Assembly (NCBI RefSeq): GCF_003060885.1
Contig: NZ_QAIG01000005.1
Coordinates: 823,766 to 887,765, forward strand
Source: Pseudomonas sp. HMWF032
GTDB lineage: Bacteria; Pseudomonadota; Gammaproteobacteria; Pseudomonadales; Pseudomonadaceae
DNA length: 64,000 nucleotides
Direction of reading: 5' to 3'
Position 1 is the stretch's first letter, and each line of letters begins with the position of its first letter. The notes beneath the pieces were generated by a model that saw only the letters and a list, made by a program, of their open reading frames with translations, was not told the DNA's origin and searched no databases. This document shows positions 58,445 to 64,000 of this stretch, one piece after another. A program made the position numbers and the translations under genes.

Positions 58445-60005
58445 TGGCGGCCTCCTGCAGGATCTCGTAACGGCCCTGCAGGGCAGCAGCAGCCAGCGCC
58501 TGGGCCATGGCGTCGGCGTACTGTTCGATGCTCATGTCCGGTAGCAGCTCGGCCAGGCCATCGCGGATCTGCTCCAGGCTTTCGGCACCTTCCACCAGTT
58601 GGCGAATGCGTGCGATCCACTGGCCCGTGATCGGCTGCAAGTCATCGTCCAGGCGATCAGCTGCAGTTGTGGCAGGCTTCTGCGCGGTGGCCACCGCAAC
58701 ACCTGCAGGCGGCTCGGCAGGTACAGGTGCCGGCAGTGCGGCGGGTGCAGCAGCCTGCAGGATCTCCTCGCCCTCGGCCGGTTCAGGAATGGCCAGGTTC
58801 TCCTGGGCCCACTGCCGCGGGATCTTGAACCCCATTTTGACCAGGGCAGGCAGAGACTCAGCGTAGGCCTTGAGATCCTCTGGTTCTTGGGTTTGGAACA
58901 CCAGACGCGGGCAGCGCTTCCAGCTGTCGGCCAGGCCGTTGAGCACCGCGATCGGGTAGATCAGGTCGCGGCTGATGGTGGCGGCCAGCTGCTTGGCGTC
59001 GGAGTCGCGCAGGTCAAGGCGCACCTCGTTGTGTACGTTGCCCAGGGCGTTGGTGTTGGTGCCGTCGCCGGTACCGCTGGTGAGCGTGCCACCCAGGATG
59101 GCCTTGGACTGGGTACGCTCGCACCAGTCGATCATCAGCTTGAACGCTGCCGGGTCGCCCTCTGCAGCGTTTAGGAAATCCATCTCCATGCCGATCGGGA
59201 TAATGCCTGCCGCGCTGTGGCCGAGCTGGGCCAAGGCGCGCAGCAAGGTCAGTTTCTCTTTCTCGGTGGCACCGCCTGGGTATTTGCCCACGCGCATGGG
59301 GATGCCGTAGATCTCCAGGAACTCAGCCAGGTCGCCCACGCTGTAGTTCTTGAACAAGTACGGCCACACCAATACGCGGAACAGGGCCGAACGCTCCAGG
59401 TACCCGCTTTTAGCCTTGTGAATGTGGGTGATCCAGCCGTAAGGCTGCAGCGCCTCGCCACCCGAGGCCCCACGCAGGCGGATCTCCTGTCGCTGACCGC
59501 GCTTGAGTTGGAACCACGTTTGCGGCCGGTGATCGATGCCCTTGGGCAACCAGTCGCCATCTACCCGGTGCCAGCCATCGAACTCCAGGCAGGCAAAGCC
59601 TTTGCCAATGGCATCGGTGACGTCGAACAACATCAACTCGAAATCATCCAGGCCAGCCATCAGTGCCTGCAGTGCCTCGGTGGCGGCTTTCTCTTTGGCT
59701 GTGGGTTTGTCCGGCGGGACGATCTGCCAGTCCAACTGGGATACCGCGCGGCGACGCTTGTCCATCTCGGCGAACACGTGGCCATCCTTCTCCTCGATGT
59801 CCTCGAACAGCTCGTACTGGGCAATCACGTCACCCTGTTCGGCCTGGTCGAGGATGCCTGCCAAGCGGCTTGGCGTCAGGCCACGCGAGGGGTGGTTGCC
59901 CACTTCGTGGTGCAGGCTGGTGATGTGGGCAGTTTGCGGCTCGCGGATCTCGGCCAGGCGGATCGGGTGGCCGTCAGGGCCCAGGATGCGGGAAGTGGTC
60001 ACCAT
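58434..60005 (-). CDS. Portal protein, Mu gp29-like (DUF935)
   Basis: The 523-residue protein carries the DUF935 blocks: YELFEDIEEKDGHVFAEMDKRR, FEDMLFDV-like FELMLFDVTDAIGKGFACLE, the central FLEIYGIPMRVGKY and the GTLTSGTGDGTNTNALGNVH segment. It forms the ring through which DNA enters the head. The C-terminal 110 residues are alanine/proline-rich and variable. It overlaps both the terminase and F genes. Confidence 0.93.
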   Translation of the reverse strand: MVTTSRILGPDGHPIRLAEIREPQTAHITSLHHEVGNHPSRGLTPSRLAGILDQAEQGDVIAQYELFEDIEEKDGHVFAEMDKRRRAVSQLDWQIVPPDKPTAKEKAATEALQALMAGLDDFELMLFDVTDAIGKGFACLEFDGWHRVDGDWLPKGIDHRPQTWFQLKRGQRQEIRLRGASGGEALQPYGWITHIHKAKSGYLERSALFRVLVWPYLFKNYSVGDLAEFLEIYGIPMRVGKYPGGATEKEKLTLLRALAQLGHSAAGIIPIGMEMDFLNAAEGDPAAFKLMIDWCERTQSKAILGGTLTSGTGDGTNTNALGNVHNEVRLDLRDSDAKQLAATISRDLIYPIAVLNGLADSWKRCPRLVFQTQEPEDLKAYAESLPALVKMGFKIPRQWAQENLAIPEPAEGEEILQAAAPAALPAPVPAEPPAGVAVATAQKPATTAADRLDDDLQPITGQWIARIRQLVEGAESLEQIRDGLAELLPDMSIEQYADAMAQALAAAALQGRYEILQEAANGR

Positions 60006-61675
60006 GATGTGGAATGCTCCGGTATTTCAATGTCGTTGTCGTCGCTGGCCACGTTGTCGAAGCCTCGACTATGGCGAGGCAGCATGGTCGCCTCGATGAT
60101 GCCGCCCTGCATAAAGCTGGCCCGTACGGCCATGGCCAGGGAGATCGCCGAGTCACCGTGACGCTTTGCCTTCGAGCTGCTGCTCTCCAGATCCTTGGTG
60201 CGGCCCTTGTCGATCACCGGCACGCCTTTCTCGACCTTGATCGAGAGCAGGTCATCAAGCGTCGTCTGGTGACGCGGGATCTGCAGGTTGAAGGCCTCGA
60301 ACTCACCCTTGAGTTTTGGCATCCACTCGGCGTACCAGGCCAGCGACAGCGCCACCTGGTCGACCATGGTGCTGCCGTACTTCAGCGCCGCCTGTTCGGC
60401 CAGGTAGCCGCCGTTACCAGTAGCGTCGAACGCCAGGCCAGTCAGGCGCGGTAGGCGATCGCAGATGTAGAACATGATCTGCCGCTGCGCCTCATAGGTG
60501 AGGTTGCGCAGCTCCACCTGGAACGGCACGCGCTTGCGCAGCAGCGGATCGATCTGCAGCGGGGTGAACACGGTGAGATCGCCACGGCGGGCAAAGTCTT
60601 CACCGAAGGTGTGGCGGTTGCGGTCGCTCAGGCGGGCCAGCTCAGGCTGCAGATTCTCTTCGCACCAGGCACGTACCTCGACCTCGCGCATCTCCGGCGT
60701 CCACTCCTCGAAGCCTTCCGGTGCCTCGTAGCGGTAGATGCGGATCGAACGGTCGGCCACCATCGCCGCCTCGATCAGCACGCGGCTCAGGTAGGCACCA
60801 CCGCTCTTCTTCGGCACGCACCCGTACTCTTCCTCGGCCGATTCGATGTTGGGGGCGTTCTTGTACAAACCATCACGCCAGGCCTTCTCGGCCTCTGGCG
60901 ACCAAGTCTGGCCGGTGACGTAGCAGATGCGTTTATACAGACCCTCGGCGATCGCGCTGTCCAGGGTGATGCGGTGGATGCTGTAGTCCTTACGGCCTTC
61001 GCGGGCGTCCTGGATGTAGGTATTGAAGGGGTTGTCGACACTGTTATGGGTGCTGATCAGGCGCACCTTGTTGCCCCACATGGTCAGCGCCAGGGCGGCC
61101 TTGAGCAGCTCTTCCAGGGATTCATGGAATGCTGCTTCGTCGATCACCACGTCGCCCTGCAGGCCGCGCAGGTTACTCGGCCGGCTACTCAGCGCCTGGA
61201 TCTTCCGCCCCGTTTTCGGGAAGCGGATCATGTAGGTGAGGATCTCTTCCTTCTTGCCGTCGTCCCAGAAGGTCTGCTCGTAGACGTCGGCCTCGGCCAT
61301 CTCATTGAAGGCTTTGGCGAACAGCGCGCAGGCGGCGATGTACTCCAGCGCCATCTCCTGTTTGCTACCCACGTAGAAGGTGTTGCAACCGCCACGGCGG
61401 CGCGGCTTAGCCGCGTTGACCACATTGCGGCCAGCCTCAGCCCAGGTGATACCCGTTCGGCGCGACTTCTCGCCGATCATGATCTGGCTTTCGTCCTCGA
61501 ACCAACGACGCTGGTACGGCAGGAACACTGGCTCATTGGCCGGCTGGGCGTCGGCGATCTCTTGGGGCACGTCGACGCCGAGCAGCTCCATCTCTTCGGC
61601 GAGATCGATCTTGCGCGGCGCGCTGGTGGCGGTAAGGCCCTTGCCTAGGTTAGCGGTGGTGGCTTGCATGGCCAT
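59999..61675 (-). CDS. Large terminase, Mu gp28-like
   Basis: The 558-residue packaging motor has a Walker A segment at 68-78 (GEKSRRTGITW), Walker B with D179-E180 (VVIDEAAFH), and a C-terminal nuclease domain with LAFDATGNGGY. It cuts and packages phage DNA by headfuls with flanking host DNA, as in Mu. The start is ATG 61675 or 61669; the first couples to the 53-residue gene by TGATG. It overlaps the portal gene by 7 bases. Confidence 0.93.
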   Translation of the reverse strand: MAMQATTANLGKGLTATSAPRKIDLAEEMELLGVDVPQEIADAQPANEPVFLPYQRRWFEDESQIMIGEKSRRTGITWAEAGRNVVNAAKPRRRGGCNTFYVGSKQEMALEYIAACALFAKAFNEMAEADVYEQTFWDDGKKEEILTYMIRFPKTGRKIQALSSRPSNLRGLQGDVVIDEAAFHESLEELLKAALALTMWGNKVRLISTHNSVDNPFNTYIQDAREGRKDYSIHRITLDSAIAEGLYKRICYVTGQTWSPEAEKAWRDGLYKNAPNIESAEEEYGCVPKKSGGAYLSRVLIEAAMVADRSIRIYRYEAPEGFEEWTPEMREVEVRAWCEENLQPELARLSDRNRHTFGEDFARRGDLTVFTPLQIDPLLRKRVPFQVELRNLTYEAQRQIMFYICDRLPRLTGLAFDATGNGGYLAEQAALKYGSTMVDQVALSLAWYAEWMPKLKGEFEAFNLQIPRHQTTLDDLLSIKVEKGVPVIDKGRTKDLESSSSKAKRHGDSAISLAMAVRASFMQGGIIEATMLPRHSRGFDNVASDDNDIEIPEHSTSW

Positions 61676-61836
61676 CAGCAGCGGCCTCGCTGCGCGGCTT
61701 GACGATCAGCCAGGTTTTCGAGGGCCGCCACCAGGGCGTCTGGATCTTTGCGCAGGTGAGCCAGGCGCCAGGCCAGCGTATGGCGACCGGTGCGCCGGGG
61801 CATCGAGATGCAGTACTTCTTCAGGACTTCGTTCAT
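61675..61836 (-). CDS. 53-residue phage protein between small and large terminase genes
   Basis: A frame of 53 codons starts at ATG 61836, overlapping the upstream stop (TGATG), and ends with a TGA overlapping the terminase start (TGATG). The product is basic: MNEVLKKYCISMPRRTGRHT, then WRLAHLRKDPDALVAALENL. The tight coupling on both sides supports translation. The function is unknown; it may assist DNA packaging. Confidence 0.7.
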   Translation of the reverse strand: MNEVLKKYCISMPRRTGRHTLAWRLAHLRKDPDALVAALENLADRQAAQRGRC

Positions 61837-62384
61837 CAGGCTTTCCCCAGCAGAATGCCGCGAATGCGGTTTTCGAGCTGCTCGCTCATACCGTCGCTGC
61901 CGCGCATGTCCTCCAAGCGCTGCTCCTGCTCGGCCAGCAGCGCCTCGCGGGCTTCACGCTCGATCGCCTTGCGCTCCTCACGGCTGGCTTTACTGGCCGA
62001 CAACACGTCCTTAGCGGCGCGCGCCAACTTGCGCACGTCATCGATCGTGGTCTCATCGTCGATCTGGGCACCCAGGGCAGCATGCGTGGTCAGGGTCTGG
62101 ATGGACTGCACCATCAGCGCGCCAGCCCTGTCGTTGGGGTTCTCGCCCAGCTCCTCGACCAGCAAACTGGCCATGGCTTGCTGCTCGCGCAGACGCTTGG
62201 CCATCTCGTCGAAGCTGACTTTGTAGCGACCGATCGCTGAACGGCTGGGCTTATCCGCAGACGGGAAACGCTCCTGCAGCTCGTCGATCAGCTCATCCAG
62301 GGTGAGCCGGTTCTCACGCAGCGCGCGCTCGATGTGCGACCGCACATCCGGCTGCAGCTTGTCGATACTCGACTTTCGGGCCAT
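61836..62384 (-). CDS. Small terminase subunit, Mu gp27-like (DUF3486)
   Basis: The 182-residue protein starts MARKSSIDKLQPDVRSHIER and has the DUF3486 pattern: an N-terminal helix-turn-helix-like part (LTLDELIDELQERFP, SRSAIGRYK) and a long charged helical C-terminus. In Mu, gp27 lies before the large terminase and is thought to be the small subunit that recognises phage DNA. Confidence 0.87.
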   Translation of the reverse strand: MARKSSIDKLQPDVRSHIERALRENRLTLDELIDELQERFPSADKPSRSAIGRYKVSFDEMAKRLREQQAMASLLVEELGENPNDRAGALMVQSIQTLTTHAALGAQIDDETTIDDVRKLARAAKDVLSASKASREERKAIEREAREALLAEQEQRLEDMRGSDGMSEQLENRIRGILLGKA

Positions 62385-62387
62385 TGG

Positions 62388-62684
62388 TCAGGCCCTCGGC
62401 TTGCTGACGCCTGGCACGGAAGAACGTCCCGCAGCCACGTCCTCGCCACGCTCGGTCAGGGTCACGACCAGGACGGAGCCAATGTCGTCAATCGACAACA
62501 GGCCCTGCTCGCCGAGCCAGGCCAGGTCGCCCTTCACCTGGTCGCGGCTCGGGTGGTGCCCAAACTGACCCAGCAGGTTGGCGATCACCGAGGAGTTGGA
62601 GCGGTACTGCGGCAGCTCCGAGAGGATGCGCAGCATCACCAGGCGTTGATCTTGGCGCAGAAAGTCAGCGTATTGAGTGCTCAT
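62388..62684 (-). CDS. Mu gp26-like winged-helix protein
   Basis: The 98-residue protein looks like a small winged helix: DQRLVMLRILSELP, then SNSSVIANLLGQFG and RDQVKGDLAWLGEQGLL, followed by a wing strand and TERGEDVA. Equivalent genes sit here in many Mu-like phages. A DNA-binding role in packaging or late regulation is possible. It is 3 bases from the next gene. Confidence 0.75.
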   Translation of the reverse strand: MSTQYADFLRQDQRLVMLRILSELPQYRSNSSVIANLLGQFGHHPSRDQVKGDLAWLGEQGLLSIDDIGSVLVVTLTERGEDVAAGRSSVPGVSKPRA

Positions 62685-62691
62685 CGCAGCC

Positions 62692-63027
62692 TCACTTGTT
62701 GTTCAACAGGTATTCGTTCATGCGCTCAACGGCGCGGGCCAAAGGGTCGAGCGCTTTGGTTACCCCCGCGATCTCGGCCTTGATGCCTTTCATGTCGCCG
62801 GCCACCTCGGCCAGCTCGCTGGACAGTTCTGTTAGCTGCTCGCTGGTGGGCAAGTGCTTCATCTGCTGCTCAAGAACCAGGATGCGGTTGTCTTGCCCAT
62901 TCAAACGGGCAGTCAGCTGATCGGCCTCTTCCTTCGAGCTGGCCTTGCGTGCCGTACTTATTGAGTACGCGCCAACTACTACGGTGAACACGAACTGGCC
63001 AACGCGCAGTAGGTAGTCAAAATCCAT
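62692..63027 (-). CDS. Mu gp25-like membrane protein (DUF2730)
   Basis: The 111-residue protein has an N-terminal membrane segment (residues 5-25, LLRVGQFVFTVVVGAYSI) followed by a long coiled coil with heptads (LEQQMKHLP...). This is the DUF2730 layout. It lies right after the spanin gene, with a TGATG overlap, and may belong to the lysis set. Confidence 0.82.
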   Translation of the reverse strand: MDFDYLLRVGQFVFTVVVGAYSISTARKASSKEEADQLTARLNGQDNRILVLEQQMKHLPTSEQLTELSSELAEVAGDMKGIKAEIAGVTKALDPLARAVERMNEYLLNNK

Positions 63028-63650
63028 CAGCGTTCTTCCTTGTCATGCAGATCCAGCAGTGCATTCAGCTGCGCCAGGTTGGAGAGCGCCCAAGCGCCGT
63101 AGTCACGCGCATGGGCCAGGATGTCAGTCGCGGCAACGCCACTTTCCAGTAGTTCGGCGTCAGAGCCGGGGGCGGGCCAGGCCGCTTCTTGAGATAAGGG
63201 GTCAGCTCGGCAGGCTCCTGGAGCTGGGGCATGGGCTCCAAGCGCTGCGTTGAAGTCGCGCAGCCAGCCACAAGTGACAACGAAGCGAGGAGCAGGCACG
63301 GCAGCGCCGCCCCGCGTAGGTGTGTACTGAGTCGAGACATGGGAAATCCGCTCCTGAGTGAGTTGTTTCTGCAGGTGGCCGATCTTGCCCTGGGCGTCCA
63401 GGAACAGTTGTTCGGCCTGGTTGGCGCGCTCCACCTGCTGCCGGTACACCAGCAGATTTGCCTCGGCGGCATCGGCACGTAGGGTCTGGTACTCCAGGCG
63501 TAAGGTCGCTAAGGCTTCATTGCCTTCGGCCTTGGCTTTTCCATGGCCTAGGTCGTACATGTTTTGGCCATGCACCCACATCGCCAAGGCAAACAGGGCG
63601 ACCAAGGCCAGGTACCAGTGCTCGATCAACCAGCCAATGAGCTTTCTCAT
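63027..63650 (-). CDS. Inner-membrane spanin Rz-like
   Basis: The 207-residue protein has one membrane segment (9-28) and a periplasmic coiled coil (about 40-105), the design of the i-spanin that fuses inner and outer membranes at lysis. It holds a complete o-spanin gene in another frame (63065-63340). The C-terminal 70 residues are longer than in lambda Rz, perhaps because both frames share the DNA. It overlaps the upstream gene by 4 bases. Confidence 0.82.
   Translation of the reverse strand: MRKLIGWLIEHWYLALVALFALAMWVHGQNMYDLGHGKAKAEGNEALATLRLEYQTLRADAAEANLLVYRQQVERANQAEQLFLDAQGKIGHLQKQLTQERISHVSTQYTPTRGGAAVPAPRFVVTCGWLRDFNAALGAHAPAPGACRADPLSQEAAWPAPGSDAELLESGVAATDILAHARDYGAWALSNLAQLNALLDLHDKEER
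63065..63340 (-). CDS. Outer-membrane lipoprotein spanin Rz1-like, embedded in Rz
   Basis: A frame of 91 codons starts at ATG 63340. The product has a basic start, a hydrophobic core and the lipobox LVAGC with the lipidated cysteine at C27. The short mature part has a proline-rich stretch (KKRPGPPPALTP), as in Rz1. Full nesting inside Rz in another frame is the lambda arrangement. The last 30 residues may be non-essential read-through of the shared DNA. Confidence 0.78.
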   Translation of the reverse strand: MSRLSTHLRGAALPCLLLASLSLVAGCATSTQRLEPMPQLQEPAELTPYLKKRPGPPPALTPNYWKVALPRLTSWPMRVTTALGRSPTWRS

Positions 63651-63862
63651 CGCCGCCCCCTACGCTTTAACTTGCGTGGCAATGGCGGAGCTATGCGCTC
63701 GCGTGGCGGTGGCGATGCGAACAGTTCGGCGGCAGCCAGCCAGTTCCGGGAGCAGGCGGCAGGCGAACTGCTGGTCAACGTGACGAGCAGAAACAGTGTC
63801 GGAATTTTCATGGCGGCTATACCTATCGGCACACACGCCAGGGCCCCAGCCAGCAGCCGCAT
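63647..63862 (-). CDS. Small hydrophobic protein upstream of Rz (possible holin or lipoprotein)
   Basis: A 71-codon frame starts at ATG 63862 after GGGAG and ends 63647, overlapping the Rz start (ATGA). The first 36 residues form two hydrophobic stretches (LLAGALACVPIGIAA and IPTLFLLVTLTSSSPAAC), and the rest is basic and proline-rich. A shorter version would start at ATG 63811. It overlaps the partial gene that reaches the window end. It may be a holin-like or lipoprotein component of the lysis set. Confidence 0.5.
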   Translation of the reverse strand: MRLLAGALACVPIGIAAMKIPTLFLLVTLTSSSPAACSRNWLAAAELFASPPPRERIAPPLPRKLKRRGRR

Positions 63863-64000
63863 ACATCGGCTCCCAGCGCAGCAGAATGGCGCGTGGATAG
63901 TGGCGGTTCTCACGAAAGTTGCTGGCCGAGCGGCCGGCGTTGTGCCGCTCGACATGACCGAACCAGGCCAGCTGATCGGCCCCCTTAGCCGATGCCAACC
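63660..64000 (-). CDS. C-terminal end of a phage gene in the lysin position, cut by window
   Basis: The frame is open to the window edge and encodes about 113 residues ending QVKA. A conserved-looking block reads AWFGHVERHNAGRSASNF and HYPRAILLRWEPMYAAAGWG. By position it corresponds to the endolysin of Mu (gp22), but no catalytic motif is visible in this part. The last 55 residues overlap the small hydrophobic gene in another frame and look like low-information sequence. Confidence 0.45.
   Translation of the reverse strand, partial: LASAKGADQLAWFGHVERHNAGRSASNFRENRHYPRAILLRWEPMYAAAGWGPGVCADRYSRHENSDTVSARHVDQQFACRLLPELAGCRRTVRIATATRAHSSAIATQVKA

Larger units (their letters stand above)
37741..64000 (-). 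mobile_element. Mu-like transposable prophage, right part (continues past window)
   Basis: From about 37,741 to the window end lies a near-continuous minus-strand run of phage late genes. The head module follows Mu order (gp25, 26, 27, 28, 29, F, G, I, T, 35, 36, 37 equivalents). No tail sheath or baseplate genes are found; instead there is a tail tube, frameshifted chaperones, a tape measure and B3/D3112-like tip proteins, which suggests a long non-contractile tail. The repressor, transposase A/B genes and left end are expected beyond 64 kb. About 26.3 kb is in view. Confidence 0.93.

Overview
The window is a Pseudomonas chromosome segment with a transposable (Mu-like) prophage in its right-hand part. 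The genus call rests on gene order: murE-F, mraY, murD, ftsW, murG, murC, ddlB, ftsQAZ, lpxC, then secA, argJ, a GST-like gene, a Nudix-ThiE gene, a sensor kinase/response regulator pair, yajQ, mscS, ampG and groESL follow one another as I remember them from P. aeruginosa PA4417-PA4385. The species cannot be told from the sequence alone.

Region 1 (1-13.8 kb) is the division and cell wall (dcw) cluster, all on the plus strand, with most genes overlapping by 1-11 bases. It makes lipid II (MurE, MurF, MraY, MurD, MurG, MurC, Ddl) and the divisome core (FtsW, FtsQ, FtsA, FtsZ). It ends with lpxC and a strong terminator. Region 2 (13.8-22.1 kb) holds a DciA-like gene, a membrane M23 peptidase, secA, argJ, a GST-like protein, a Nudix-ThiE fusion and a pseudouridine synthase. 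Region 3 (22.1-26.8 kb) is a minus-strand operon: a response regulator with a degenerate GGDEF domain, a ketopantoate reductase-like gene, a PAS sensor kinase and a cobalamin adenosyltransferase. Region 4 (26.8-37.7 kb) holds yajQ, mscS, ampG, an alkyltransferase-like gene whose start overlaps that of a divergent DUF481 gene, a second DUF481 gene, an SDR, a HugZ-like gene, fxsA and groESL behind a sigma-32-like promoter. A small exported protein gene is the last host gene.

Region 5 (about 37,741 to the window end) is the right part of the prophage. All late genes run on the minus strand, so the transposase and repressor end should lie beyond 64 kb. Reading in transcription order from the window end: lysis genes (partial gene, small membrane protein, Rz with embedded Rz1), Mu gp25-gp27 equivalents, large terminase, portal, F-like minor head protein, G, protease with a probable nested scaffold, a cement-like protein, major capsid T, gp35-gp37 equivalents, tail tube, frameshifted tail chaperones, a com-dam pair, tape measure, and tail tip proteins. 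Head genes are Mu-like; no sheath gene is present and the tail set looks non-contractile, as in B3/D3112-type Pseudomonas phages.

The most unusual features are: a lone AT-richer plus-strand gene at 56,871-57,197 between the F and G head genes, with its own promoter-like box and a terminator in its leader; the com-dam pair with candidate RNA and DNA control structures; a CCCTTTC frameshift site in the tail chaperone; an internal Shine-Dalgarno and GTG in the protease gene that fits a scaffold start; and 22-bp-spaced repeats at the presumed phage end. No CRISPR array, rRNA or tRNA gene was seen.
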